Counted from the stretch's first letter, positions 10,331-22,205 are shown. The stretch: 64,000 nt of DNA from Varanus komodoensis (GCF_004798865.1 NW_025335468.1:6573116-6637115); one strand, 5' to 3'. Program-made: numbers and translations. The notes: generated by a model from the letters alone, not told the origin.

Positions 10331-12100
10331 CACCTACCCATTCCTCACTGGGACCCAAAACAAGGGAAATTCTCTCCAAGGCAGCCTGCCAAGCTGTATC
10401 CTTATTAATTTTGAGAGGACTGGTGAAGAACTGCTATTGAATGTGCATATGGAAATGCTTGACCCAGTTGTTCTTTATATTGTTTGCTATTTTGCATGCC
10501 TCTGCTGATTTCATTTATTTTTCTCGAAGTTGTTTAACTTTTGAACAAAGTTACTCCCATTCTACTGCAATGGGAGAGGAAGGAAAGTGCCTCGCTCTCT
10601 ACTTTCTCTACACCGTGCAATATTTCCTTAAATACACACACACACACAAGGTAGGATCTAAATTCCTTGGTGCACCTGTGAAACAGATAGCCCTGATGTG
10701 ATGGGACTTCCATGTCCTCTTTTTCTCATCACAGATCCCTGCATGCCCTCCAAAGATCCTCTGAGGGTCTCTCAACCCTCAGGAGTCTTGCAGGGTGGGC
10801 ACTAGGCTTGAAGAAGGAAAAGGCACAGATTTCCCCATCTGCCAGGGGTCTCTGCTCCACGGACATGAAGAGGAATCTGGATCCAACCCAAGGTAGGCAA
10901 AAGAAGGAGCAGCATCTCCATGTTCCACAGAAGAGCAGATAATTTGTTCTCATATGAAGCCTGGAGCAAAGCTGTCATAAGATTGGTTCTCAGTCCAACA
11001 TAAATATCACGGAAACATAATTGGCTTTGATTTGCTTGTCTGGAGCATACCAGTCCCTTTCCAAATTGAACATCCTCCTGAATCCTTTTGGCAAATAGTT
11101 CCACCTCATTTTTACACAGGATGCAGAAGTCGTGGGGATTTTGAAAGATGTGCCCTGGAATTGCTTTTTCAGCAGCTCTGCCATCACAGCAAAGGTGTGT
11201 TGCCTTTTCCACAGATACACTTGCTTAATAAAATAACACTTCAGTCCTAAAATAGTTCACTCAGAAGACTGCCTAAGAAAGAGGGCATCTTGGGGATCAT
11301 GGATCTGCCCACCAATGCAACCCATGTCAGCCACAACTTTCAGGGGAGGAACTGGTCCGGGGGTTTCCTCACCACATGCTGTTCCTCTCCCAGATGCTTC
11401 ATAAAGTTCTGCAGGGATTTGTCTTCCAAGGTTGCAGTTGTGACTTCAGCAGAGGATGAGGAGGGAGGAAAGGGAGCATGATATTAAGCAAGAAAGGAAG
11501 AGGGGGATCATGAACTTCTTTGGCACCAGACCCACCCACAGCAAGGGAAGGAAGAGAGATGGCTCCAGAGATCTGTCTAACTTAAATTAATTAGGAAAAA
11601 AGGGAGAACTGAGTAAAAGATGACTCCATTGTTCCTTCTCCCCTTCCTGCCTCTTGCCAGCAGGGCTTTGGCTAGGCAGGTGACTCTGAGTGTGGAGCAT
11701 CAATGAGCATTCATCCAATCTCATGAGCATCAATGCCACAGGATCATAGTAGTGTCAGTAGAAACAGATGAACCAGTCTATTTCCAGTCCATATTGTTTT
11801 CAAATGCATTCATTCATATATCTTTTCCATCCTGTTTCTATGTCCAGCTGTAATTGTTTGTTTTGAAAAGACATATGTATGAAAAAACAATCTCTAAAAT
11901 GTATGTTACAGTTAACTTGATTCTTTGCAGGGTAGACTAAGAATTGTGTGGAAATGTTCAGAAAGAGCAAGCGCGGGTGGTAACCAAGCACTGATTTGCA
12001 CATGAGTCCAGGAGGTGGCAGAGAAAGGGCTATGCCAGCCCTGGAGCATGACTAGCTAATTTCCCTCCCACAGGAATCAATGCAAAGAAAACATAACAGA
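10331..12100. other. Unassigned DNA; possible old coding remnant at 10960-11480 minus
   Basis: Two overlapping minus-strand frames of 76 and 136 codons cover 10802-11220, and another readable stretch lies at about 11350-11475. The amino-acid composition is less repeat-like than most frames here, with phrases such as FAVMAELLKKQFQG and CILCKNEVELFAKRIQED, but I cannot assign a family and the two frames overlap one another. The remainder (11481-12100) shows nothing recognisable. Confidence 0.25.
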
Positions 12101-12103
12101 AAC

Positions 12104-12135
12104 AGGGAAGGGACGGGACGGGACGGGACGGGAAG
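12104..12135. repeat. (GGGAC)n minisatellite, about 5 units
   Basis: Tandem GGGAC pentamers with GGGAA variants at both ends, followed immediately by unrelated sequence. Confidence 0.9.
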
Positions 12136-12174
12136 GGATGGGTGTCACCCACCATGTTTTGTTCTACCCGTGCA

Positions 12175-12390
12175 AGCCAGCAAAGCATTGGAGGTTTGCC
12201 TGGTGCTGACACTTTATTCTTTTGGGTGTCAGGCAAAACCCTTTTTATTTTCCCAGTATTTTAAGTTTAAATTCTTAAACTGGGGTTTTTATAGAAGATG
12301 ATTACTTTGTTTTATTGTAAGACCGTCCTGAGACTTTTGGTAAGAGGACAGTATAAGAAAGTTTTAAATAAAATAAATAGATAATGGTTC
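12175..12390 (+). mobile_element. L2-like LINE 3' end
   Basis: The order matches the 3' end of the local L2-like LINE: GTGCTGACACTTTATTCTTTTGGGTGTCAGGCAAAACC (the 'gcgccaacactgttatcttttcggcgccaggtcaaaacc' region that ends the ORF), an AT-rich untranslated part, then TTGTAAGACCGTCCTGAGACTTTTGG and a TAAATAAAATAAATAG tail. It is 5'-truncated and diverged, with no usable coding left. Confidence 0.65.
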
Positions 12391-12452
12391 TTCCCTCTCC
12401 CTGACCAGTTGCTTGCCCTATAAATTTTGTGAGTATGAATACTCTCTTAAGT

Positions 12453-12585
12453 CAGGGATGGGCAACTTGTCCAACAACTAGATATTGTTGGACTGAAACT
12501 CCCATCAGCCCTAGTTGCCATTAAGGTCAAGGGATGCTGGGAGCCATAGGCCCAAACATCTGGACAGCCACAATGCACCGTTTTT
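12453..12585. mobile_element. Palindromic MITE (CAGGGATGGGCAAC family)
   Basis: The left half contains ATTGTTGGACTGAAACTCCCATCAGCC and the right half contains GGGATGCTGGGAGCCATAGGCCCAAACATCTGG. These two halves are inverted copies of each other. It is one of at least six copies of the same short foldback family in this window (13040, 28485, 30062, 39155, 61306). The CAGGG terminus suggests hAT. Confidence 0.7.
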
Positions 12586-13039
12586 AAAAGGAAAGGTGGA
12601 AAACCAGTGTAATTGGGTATAATTCCATGAGCTAATATGGGAAGAAGTTCTATAGCCAAAGAATATAAAGTTTGTCTTTCCGTAGCATAGACCCTTTCGG
12701 TCACATAGAGAATTAAAGAGCAGAAAGAAGGGATGCAGCACACTTCCTCAGTCTAGCCCCCTCCAGAACTTTAAACCAAAACTCCACACATTCCCATCTA
12801 GAGATGTCATCAAGTGTAGGCACAGTGGGTCCCTGTCAAGGATCTATAACTGAGCAGACTGACAAGAACAGCCAGGACTTGCTTCTCTTCATCACTGTCA
12901 CCTGTTTCTTCACCTGCCTCTTGCTGTGGCCCAGAGAAAGGTGGAGGTGAGGATGACAACTGCGTGGGACTGCCGAATTGCTCCATGGGAGTCATGCCTA
13001 TGAAACAAGCACATGGTAGCAGCAATGAGGAATGATAGT

Positions 13040-13135
13040 AACTGGTGATGACAATCGCCCTCAAAATCCTGACTCTAGCTGAGCTTGATGGGAGTTGAAA
13101 TCCAAACCATCTGAATGCTTGGGAAAGCTGGGTCC
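13040..13135. mobile_element. Palindromic MITE, right arm
   Basis: GATGGGAGTTGAAATCCAAACCATCTGAATGCTTGGGAAAGCTGG is the typical right arm of the same palindromic family. The left arm is too degraded to define. Confidence 0.55.
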
Positions 13136-13289
13136 CAGCCACATCTTCTCCCTGGCATTTCCCTTTTCCTGCCAGCCAGCACATTTCCCATCCCAGTGAA
13201 ATCTCAGGCCCTGTGTGAAAGTGAAAGAAGCTCCCTGCACATCAAGAACTCCTTGGATGGCATCCTAAGCAAGCACTCTCCATTTTCTC

Positions 13290-13560
13290 GCTGCCAATTA
13301 AATAAACTGAATGGATTTTATGGTGAACATCCATCAAGATCATCCAGTTTAAATTATTTGTATATTGACAGAGATTTTGAATGTAACCAAAGGGTGTTGT
13401 CTCATTATCATAGCTTATTTTGGAGAGAGTACAGAATAATTGTTTGTTTAACAGTGCGACGTCTGTTTAATGAAATGGTTCAATAAATGTTATTGTCTTT
13501 TGGTGTAAACAGCTGACAGAGTTTATGCATTCTGACAGTTGCTAATGGCACTTTCCCAAC
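13290..13560. promoter_or_regulatory. Candidate conserved non-coding element (enhancer-like)
   Basis: A non-repetitive, AT-rich stretch packed with developmental factor-type motifs. CAATAAATGTTATTG (13481-13495) is an inverted pair of SOX-like ATTG cores. GTGTAAACAGCTG (13503-13515) joins a forkhead-like TGTAAACA to an E-box CAGCTG. It also has CAATTAAATAAAC near 13305, CAGTTTAAATTATTTG near 13347 and TTATGCATTC near 13524. No transposon ends are visible. A neighbouring short frame (13115-13486, plus) is open by chance. Conservation cannot be tested here. Confidence 0.35.
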
Positions 13561-14206
13561 ACTTTGTTATGTCATTTCTGCAAATATCACTGCACAACCT
13601 TCAAACAACTAGTTTGCCAGCTTCAGGATTAGTAATGGGTGAATTTCTCTAAAATCAATATAGACTGAGTTACCCCTAAAATAAGCTAAACCCAATTTTG
13701 CTGAGTTCAGAATGGGCTTAGATTAGTGATCTGTTCAGTCTAGGCAAGAAAGGTATTCTATATAGATAAGGTTCAGATAAGGCACTACTTCCTGGAGACG
13801 GTGAGTCTCACAGAGGTACTGATGGCAGAGTCTCTTTCTGGGGCTGCTCTAGGCCAGAATCTCCAACCTGTACATGACTTACCACCTACTTCTTTCAAAT
13901 GGATGTGATGCCTCAGGTTGGGGGCTACATGACCAGACATGAGCATCAGCCCATAATCCTTCCTCACCGCCACTCTTAAGGTACAAGAGCTAATGAGCTG
14001 CCTGGAACTGGTTTGGAAGCCCCCACATATAGGGCTGTGAGGTTCCACCATATTGCAGTTCCTTGGGCAGGATATCTCCTGGGCAAGCAGGCACTAGCTG
14101 TGCCTCAAGAAATATTGAGGCTCCAGGGCTTCCTCTGGGCTAAGGGACACAACAGGATCCTGCTCCACCTCATTAGGACTAGGTATGAGTCCTGGTGCAT
14201 CTTAAC

Positions 14207-14681
14207 TAGGGATTTACAAGGAATCCATTTTGAGGGGGAAATCTGCCTGATTCCTTGATTTTGGCTTGCCAGGCTACAGTCTGCTTTGCAGAGGCTCAGA
14301 GTTCCTGGCAAGCACTCTCTGGGTTCCTGGGCTGCTTGCCAGGAATGGAGCCCCAAGTGTTGTGCGAGCAATGCCATTCGCCCCCGCTCACCACTGCGAT
14401 TGGCAGCAGCAAATGGGGAGCAAGGCTGGCCACTGGGAATGGCAGCTGGTGCACTTGCTTGCTGCATCTCTTTTCCCTGCATGCTGCTGCCAGTGGTAAG
14501 CAGGGAAAAAGTTTGGCTGTTGGGAATGCTGAGCAGGAAAGGTTGTCTGTTGCACAATCGGGGTCTATGAGAGTTCATGGACTTTCTCTTGGTTCAGCTT
14601 GCTTGGCAGGACTGGGCCAAGCACAAGAGGAAGCTCACGGTTTCGGAGGTATGGATTCTGAAAAAGTTTGCCCCAGCCCTA
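14207..14681. mobile_element. hAT-type MITE, TAGGG family, copy 2
   Basis: A 475-bp element beginning TAGGGATTTACAAGGAATCC and ending GCCCCAGCCCTA, whose reverse complement begins TAGGGCTGGGGC. The flanks are ATCTTAAC (14199-14206) and CTCTCAAC (14682-14689), an 8-bp target duplication with 6 of 8 matching. The interior shares GTTCATGGACTTTCTCTTGG and GGACTGGGCCAAGCACAAGAGGA with the copies at 4641 and 22206. GC content is above background. No transposase is present; the open frames over it (up to 157 codons minus and 160 plus) are incidental. Confidence 0.7.
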
Positions 14682-15879
14682 CTCTCAACTATTCATTCAT
14701 TTTAAACATGGCTCAGACCTCCTTAGGCTCTCAATAATGGCATCAAGAGAGCAGGATAGGGTAGCCTCCCATGCGGGGGACTTGGCAAAGCCTGGAGGAC
14801 TCCCCACACCTCTCCTGCAACCCACTGCATCCTCCTCCCATTTTCCGCATTCTAATATGATCACTGCAGCAAGCAGGCCCACTGCAGCAGCCTTCGCTAG
14901 GCTTGGCTCCGGCAGCCAAGATGCCTGGGAGAGGCACGTTCCTAGAACTCCTAGGACCCCAGAACCCTGGAAGACGCCAATCTCAAGGCACTCCAGCCTC
15001 AGGGGCTTGTTCAGAAAAGTTGCAGGAATCAGGATTCCTAAGAATCATAGTCGCTAACAACCCTGAGGCCTTGGGGAATTATACTTCTTGGGCGTCTTTG
15101 CACCTACAAGGAAGCTGCAGCCCCTCATGAAGACTATAGCAACTGGCTTTGTTTCTGGTAAACGTCACCAGGAAAGCGAAGGCAGCAGTGGGGAGAGCTG
15201 ATGCCACCGAGAAACAGGTTCCAATCTGAACCTGAGCACCGGAAGGCTTTGAGGCTGGATCTAAATTAGGGCGATCAAGTTCATATTCATAGCTCGCAAA
15301 CTGGGTTCATCGTTACTGGGAACAACTGATCATATGGCATATTTTTTACCCTTGAGCCCCAGTAAACTTGGTCAGTGGAATTTGTTATCTTCAAGACTAT
15401 GAAGAAATTGTGATACGGTCACCTTTTTGTTTCAAGGGACTATCAAAGAAGTGGATGTCATGGTGAAGAAGTACCAGTGCTGCTGAAATCGATTTACTAA
15501 TTTAATTCCATTCAATGGGTATGATCAGAGTGTAGAATGGCTATATGCTCCTAGCTAAAACTATTGTCCATAATGGGTGAGTTCTCCTCAAATTATTGGG
15601 TAATTCCTGTGAGACACAACCTTATGAAAGGAAAATGCCAGGAAGACAAAGGAAGTGAAGAATTTAATGAATGTGAACCCCTCAAAGGGGGACAAGAAGA
15701 CCGGTCGGGGGACAGCAGCCAGTGGAGGGTGGGAGGAGGACAGGATAATCAGATTACATTGCAGTAGGATGTGACATTTGTCTCCATTTTGTTCTTACCA
15801 GAATTTTCCCAGTACACAGCTGCTGGACCTGAATGTCAGTCTGTACATTTCTAAACTGGGATGCAACTGGGTGAATAAA
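14682..15879. other. Unassigned, GC-richer DNA
   Basis: Open in short frames on both strands with no recognisable protein. The first 450 bases are proline/serine-rich when translated, reflecting GC-rich composition. Nothing else was identified. Confidence 0.35.
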
Positions 15880-16040
15880 TGTGTTCGATGAATGGGCACT
15901 TTTGAAAAATGTGTATGAAAATAGGGACATTTTGGAAATAATGTGCCACAAAGTCATTTCAACAGATGAGAAAATGTGCAAATTTTAAAATCTGCACAAA
16001 TGAGGCACCTTTAGAAAAATACATATGTCTTTCCACAAGA
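15880..16040. repeat. AT-rich repeat, possible further copy
   Basis: ACTTTTGAAAAATGTGTATGAAAATAGGGACATTTTGG and GAAAATGTGCAAATTTTAAAATCTGCAC use the same vocabulary as the AT-rich family at 6590 and 10085, but the order is less clear. Confidence 0.3.
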
Positions 16041-17678
16041 AAAGCAAACAAAAGTGATGCTCCAATCTGATATGGCAATGGGATAAGCTCTGAGGGGATA
16101 AGCTCTGAGTGGGATAAACTCTTAGGTGGAACTGGGAGAAAGCCAATGACCTCAAGGGCTGTTGATGCCCACATCCCTAAAGAATTTGGAAAAACTTGAA
16201 GGAAGAGGAGAGTGCTGGGGAAGAAAGGACCATGGGCCATCGAGTGTGGAAATCAAGGTGGGAACAGGACATGTATTACAAGAAATAACCCTGAACTTTA
16301 AAACAAACCAGCTCAACCTATTTTAGAAAAACTCCCTTTTACCATTGAGTGTGCTATATTCCACTACAATTGACAGACAAGTCCATCAGCAAACATCACT
16401 TAAAAAAGGTGTTTCCTTACTTGCTTACAGGCTTAGAAGTTTTGTCAGGATGCTCCAAGTTAAGCCTTCTCCAAATACACTGCTAGTCACACATATGCCA
16501 TAGCACAACTACAAACAATCGAAACAAAAATGAAGAAGACTCTCAATGCGTGGATGAGCTAAGGTTTGAAGGAATCCCAGGTTGGGCCACTTCGAGGGTT
16601 GTAGCAGAAAAGAAAGCCATTGGTGCTATGCAGGCCTCTGCGTAGATCTCCCAAAGCTGAGCAGTGTACCAATGTGTGAATGTGACATCATGCCCAGTGA
16701 ATAACAGCATTCATCAGTTGGTGTCAGGGAGTGTATTCATTGTGCTTGATGCCCACTCAGGATGCCAGAATATCAAACAGAGTGAAAACATCAGCAAATG
16801 TACCACTTTAATTGCCTTTTGGAATTTGGGGCTTCAAATGACGGCATCTAAATAGTTAACAGTTACAGGAGTGGTCAGATACAGATTTGCACTGGTTCCA
16901 TTGCACTGGCCAATGTGGACTTCCAGCACTCCTTTCCAGGATAATCACTCCAGCCTCCTGAAAATGTCACAGGACTGTCAGAAGGCCCTGCTGAACAGGG
17001 TAAGCTAAAGTAAAGTATCAGGGAAGGAAAAATCCACCCAAATCAGATGGAGAAACTTTCCACAAGCACAGCTCTTCCTCTCATTGGAGACCCCTTCCTT
17101 TCCTGGAAGGCAGATCCTGGATCCAGAATGATACTTTTAAAAAAACCATAACATCTTGGAGGCTCTCTACAGCATTGAAATCTTTGGTGATAGAAATGAC
17201 AATACCAATTTATAACCTATTTACGATATCTAAAACATCTCAGTGTTTACAAAATTGAAAATTAAAAGATATCACAATAAATACAGTTCATCAATTACAT
17301 CAATTTAAAAATATTCTAGTACATTCAAGTTATTCTGTCTATCTGTCTATCTATCTATTTATTTTGCACCACATCCAAACAGATTCCAGAGCAGTGAAGA
17401 GTATGAGGTTAAAATAATTCATTAAATACATTTAAAAACAAAATAAGTTCCGGAAAGTACCCAAAACAAACATCTCCAAGAACCTTACTGAATTAACATT
17501 GTGTTGCGGCAGAACAACTTTAATCTGCACAGCAGCAAAATACAAACTGAGGCTGAGCTTCTGAGCTCCTTCTGTGCAGGACATTTGTCCAAGACAGAAT
17601 TCATCCCAAGATTGGCACACAGCACAGCCCTGAGATTTGCTTTTAAGAAAGAAAGAACGATCAAACAAGCAAACATGC
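16041..17678. other. Unassigned DNA
   Basis: No gene recognised. It contains a near-tandem GGGATAAGCTCTGAG repeat at about 16080-16115 and a (TCTA)n tract at 17332-17362. The rest is AT-rich and featureless. Confidence 0.4.
17332..17362. repeat. (TCTG/TCTA)n microsatellite
   Basis: A short tract of TCTG and TCTA units running into TTTATTTT. It may be the tail of an unrecognised retroposon. Confidence 0.8.
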
Positions 17679-17894
17679 ATTAGATTTATATCCCAACTTT
17701 TTTCTTTTAAGCGGCTTACATCATTCTCCTCCTGCTGCTTTCATTCATATCCCCACAACCCTGTGAGATAGGTAGGGCTGAGAGTCTGTGACTGGCCCAA
17801 AGTCACCCAGCTGGCTCCATGGCTGAGCGGGACTAGAACCCAGGTCACCTGAGTCCCAGTCCCACGGTCTTAACCACTATACCACACTGGCTGT
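17679..17894 (-). mobile_element. tRNA-derived MIR/CORE-like squamate SINE
   Basis: Read on the minus strand it starts with AGCCAGTGTGGTATAGTGGTTAAGACC (pol III A-box region) and continues to a B-box-like GGTTCTAGTCCC. It then has the conserved core GAGCCAGCTGGGTGACTTTGG and GCCTACCTATCTCACAGGG-type text, and ends in GGGATATAAATCTAATG. The same element recurs at 26067-26360 and 56935-57183, all in minus orientation. It is non-coding, and its 3' part presumably mimics a LINE tail. This family is very common in squamate genomes. Confidence 0.8.
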
Positions 17895-17899
17895 CTGGA

Positions 17900-18745
17900 T
17901 TAGCAATCTAAGCAAAAGCTTCCAAAATGAATGTCAACAAAAGATGCTGTTCCCCAGGTATACTTGGAGAAGAGAGTACTTAACATTCCCCACCTGCCTA
18001 ACTCCTCACATTGCTGATATGCAAGGTTTCCTCCTGGCTTCTTGGTGTACTGAAGAGCTGGCTTTTGTGGCATAATACTACAGATGGTCATTCTGTTCCC
18101 AAGGACTATCAAGGTAGAAACACAGTATTGTGCATGGCAAACCCACTGGTCTTTCCACTCTTCTGTTGATTCTCTGGGTGTAGATGAAAGAAAATAAATA
18201 CATAGATTATACACCCTGTTTTTACACATACAGGCTCACATTGGTTATTTTCTCTGAACTTACTTTCTTTCCTTCATGTCCTTTTTCAGAGCAACATATT
18301 TTTTCTCATTTCTGAGACCCATATTCCATACACTTCTCACAGAGTTCCTTCTTTGAACAGCTTCTTTTAATATCCTGAGGCACCGATGGATCCTTTGACC
18401 CACTGAGCAATAGCATGGCCATAGAAGAAGATCCAGCACTTTTTTCTTATCTTTATGTCTATTTCTCTTAAAAATAAGTATAGGAAATCCTCTTTAAAAA
18501 GATGTGTTCCAATTATACTGCCACATTCGGTATAGGCCTCAATGAGTTGGGGGTTATTTTCAAGTAGATTTCTGTAAGATTGCACACCCCTTGGCACAAA
18601 GGTGCACCATAGGTGGGATTTTATTTGACTGTGGTACTCTTTGACAAGGTTGCTGTTTATAAAATTCATACTCAAGTTCAGTAAATCTTTTAATCATTTC
18701 CTTGCTTCCTTTTGTACAACAGCTCACCTCTTTCTTCACTGGCCA
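17900..18745 (-). other. Unidentified exon-like pair (low confidence)
   Basis: Two minus-strand open frames, 18367-18675 (102 codons) and 17900-18229 (109 codons), are separated by a segment that looks like a 90-bp intron. GTAAGT starts at 18263, and a pyrimidine-rich CTTTCATCTACACCCAG ends at 18174. Upstream, TTTAATTTCCTGTGGCCAG ends near 18739 and looks like another acceptor. The downstream frame is open from the acceptor onward. However, the 102-codon frame stops before the donor, so the two frames do not form one simple exon chain. I recognise no domain. It could be a decayed host gene or chance. Confidence 0.2.
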
Positions 18746-20105
18746 CAGGAAATTAAAGCAAACATTTCAGGAGGGGGAAATCTGAAAAGAAAGCATGCAC
18801 ATGAGAATGTGTTGTTATGACATTTGTATCTTTTGTGTTGCTTTAACACCATTTGCCAATGCAACAGAATCAAATCCAGAATTACTGGATAAGTGAACTG
18901 GACTGAAGAAAGGAGAAAAGCAACTTTAAGCAGTACTTCCAATGTGTTAGCATCAAAGTTTGTTATAGTGTCTCCATGGATCTAGATTTTGTGTCTAAGC
19001 AGCACAAGGAAACTGGCATACATTAAACTATAAATGATTACCTTTAAACAATTGGGAATCACCACAATCTCAACAGTAAAAGAAAAGAAGACTGACCAGG
19101 AGATGGGGTGCAGAGGAGAGAAACAACACCGCATATTTTCTTAGTCTCTTTCACATTGTGTTATTTAGCAGGATTTCCTGTTCAATCATCCTGTTTCTGT
19201 AAATTCCCCACACTGTTCTCTTTCGTTTCTCATCAATCATCAACAATTTAAGGATTGTGACTCTGTGTACCCTTAATGCCACATGAAGTTTATATGCTCT
19301 CTTCACACAAGACAGCACTGTCACATTCAGAGTCGCAACAGACAGTGTTGGCCCCAAAACAAAGTTGACCTAAAGATCAAAGTGTCACTTTTCCTTAGAA
19401 AAATGAATGGCAAGTACTTGCTTAGATGAGAGACATTGAGGATACTTAAGGATAGAGCCCTGACTGGAGATGGAGTCTAATGTAGGCATGTTGTCAATTC
19501 CATCCCAGTGTCATGTGATGAGGTCCAGGTCAGGCCCGATCCTTAGGCAGAAGTCCTGTTCAGGCATTCATGAACTGCATCCATGGAGGGACATTGGACC
19601 ATGCGTGCCAGTCCTGTCCATTCTCCAGGAATGTCTGAATGGAAACCATAACATGATTGGATGAACATGATTGTAGTCCTCCCCACAACTAGAAACCTTA
19701 TTTGATCAGGTATCATCATTGCAGGGAAGATTGAAAACAGCTTCAGCATTCCAATCTCCCTTCAGACCTTCCTCTTTAATAGGAGGGGGATGGCACATTT
19801 GTCCATGTCCTCTCCTTGGATACAATTTATGAATGTGAGCTAATGTAAGCCAGCTGCCTCAGACAGTGGAAACCAGGGAATAAGGAAAGGGATCAAGGGG
19901 TTGGGGAACAGAAGTGGGTAACATCTGGCTGGCTTTCCCTCACTTGCCTCCACAGCAAACTGATATCCTCAGGTGCATTGAAGAACATTGTCTTCTCATT
20001 GGTGTTGAACAAAGATTCAACTGCCAATTTGATTAGCTTCTGAATGTAGAAAGGCATCATCTTATCCTTCAGCTAAGGCAACAAAATGTCACGGGTTGTC
20101 CCTTG
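18746..20105. other. Unassigned DNA, no gene seen
   Basis: No repeat or gene recognised. The minus-strand frame at 19151-19357 (68 codons) has no recognisable features. Confidence 0.35.
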
Positions 20106-20109
20106 TGCT

Positions 20110-20270
20110 GGCCAACAAGAAGACTTATCACAATTGTCCTGAACCTGCCATATTTCCTGAAGGAGCGCTTACATCCATATATGCCCGCCCGCCCCTTGAG
20201 ATCTGCGGGAGAGGCCCTTCTCCGGGAACCCTCCGTGAAAGAAATTAGGAGGGTAGGTACTAGGTATGTT
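20110..20270 (+). mobile_element. L2-like LINE ORF2 C-terminal fragment
   Basis: The plus strand reads PYFLKERLHPYMPARPLRS then AGEALLREPSVKEIRRVGTR. This is the 'YLKERLLPY.PSRPLRSAAEALLREPSVKEIRR' segment of the L2-like ORF2, also found at 59786-60262 on the minus strand. The fragment is short and both ends are eroded. The larger minus-strand frame over it (20069-20422) is antisense and not real. Confidence 0.75.
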
Positions 20271-20840
20271 TGACACAGGTTCTGCAGATTCATAAGGTTT
20301 GCAGATTTCATCAAACCTTCTGAGAATTCAGTCAACAAAATGTTCTGCTCTTCAAGTAACCCAACACCGTAGAAAAATCCCACCAAACTGGTTCTCCCTC
20401 CTGCACACACTGCATGTGGCAATGATTGCAGAACTAATGGGGGTCAAGCAGATGGCATGGCAGGATTCATGGGCTAAGCCTGCTGCGGGGGAAAACTATT
20501 TACTTGTCCTACTTCCCAACCTCCTGTCTGAGGCCAGGACAAGTGCTTGGTGGCCTTCAATATGTGATTGCACGTGTGATTTTTACCTCATAGTCAAGAG
20601 ATTAATTGGTTACCATAGAGAGTGATCATAACCATGATGCACTTACCTAAAATAGAGATTAGCCATGCTGCTACACATAGTTTTAGCATGCTTAAGATAA
20701 CTGACTTCAGTAAGCTTACACCTGTCTAATTTCAGGCTGGATAGAAGCCGTTACTTTCTTAGATCAGTCATCCATCCAATAAAAAAGGTCATAGATAAAA
20801 CATTATTCCAGATATTTTACATGCATGCACATGTGCACGT

Positions 20841-20852
20841 ACACACACACAC

Positions 20853-20895
<43 letters not shown>
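20841..20895. repeat. (CA)n-(GA)n compound microsatellite
   Basis: Six CA units followed by about 19 GA/AG units, purine-rich on the plus strand. Confidence 0.96.
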
Positions 20896-20899
<4 letters not shown>

Positions 20900-22205
20900 A
20901 TTCTACAAATTAAGTCCACAAACTCATTGGCTCATTGGTAGAAATCACTATTGTTGCTTTTTCCATGGTGTTGTATCCCTCTACTAATGAAAGTCTCTTT
21001 AATCCATTGAGGGATTCCATCTGCAGAATAGGATAGGAGGCCATTCCTGCTGATTCCTCCCCCACTACAGCCCCCAGTTTCCCATTGTCATCTGCTCCAA
21101 AAAATTGGACAAACCTTCAGAACAGCATAGGCAGTGGCACGAGGACAAAGGAATTGAGGGAAAGCAACTTCTCCCCCGTTCTTTGGACAGAATCCTTTGC
21201 TGAGTCAAAGAGACTCCCATAGAGTGCCACCAGTGGATACAACCCCACCAGGATCATGTTTTTATTTGGATATTTTTACTCTTTCTAGTTATTGAATTCT
21301 GCCCTAAGTTCCACGAAGTGTTTCAGAGTCCTGAGTACGATCATTGCACTGAAATAGTCTCTGTATTTGCAGGTCACAGGGTTACAGGTTGCTTCACTGT
21401 TGGTCAATCTTCTCTTGATTTTAGTATTTTGTTAGGAGTCATACTTTGATTAATGTAAGCAAATACTTGGAGTGGATTTCCAATACACTTTTCTCAAAGC
21501 CCTGTTGAGCTTATTTTGTCTAATGTTGAAAAGGAAGTAGAAATGCAATTCTAGTCTGTTTCTTTGTCAAATATTCCAAAATGCATCGTTGCACAATCTA
21601 AGGGAAAGTCACAGTCTGGTGAAAAGGGCAAGGTTCCTGATTTGAAAATGAGCTTGAACTTAGCTCACATTTTGATATTGCAAAAGAAACTAAACATTTG
21701 CAGAATACCTCCCTTACATGTTTGTGCATAGAAATATGGGGTGAGTTGTGCTGTCTAGGGAATGGGAAGAATCCCCCAAATTGGGCAGAGGGGCCTTCTA
21801 TGAGGGAAATGCTTCCTCTCACAGTGCTGTTTCTCACTTCTTTTTGTGGAAGATAAATTTTGGATCCAACCCAAGAAATTTAAGCATTTCAGAAGATATA
21901 GTTTGATGACATGCATTTTCAAACCTTCTTTCACCTTTCCCCACCTGTCATCTCAATTTCTTCTGCTTTCTGTTTCTACTTGACTTCACTTCACTTTCTT
22001 TTATTTTTTCCTGAACTGACTTTCTTGTAATTTATGTAGCTGCATCAATTATGCATCATACATGCTGCTGATGTACAGATGTCCTACATGTCGTAGAATA
22101 TTTGAGATTTGTTTCATGAATTGTTCATTTAAAAAAAAAATCAATGACAAAGAATACTTTCATATTTTGTTGTCAGGATACAGCAAGTTAAACCTTACTG
22201 GTGAA
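20896..22205. other. Unassigned DNA
   Basis: No gene or repeat recognised. The composition is AT-rich in the right half, with an A10 run near 22131. Confidence 0.4.

Noticed and set aside
14105-14737. Overlapping frames of 157 (minus) and 160 (plus) codons
   Set aside because: They cover the TAGGG hAT MITE, and equal openness on both strands reflects its GC-rich composition.
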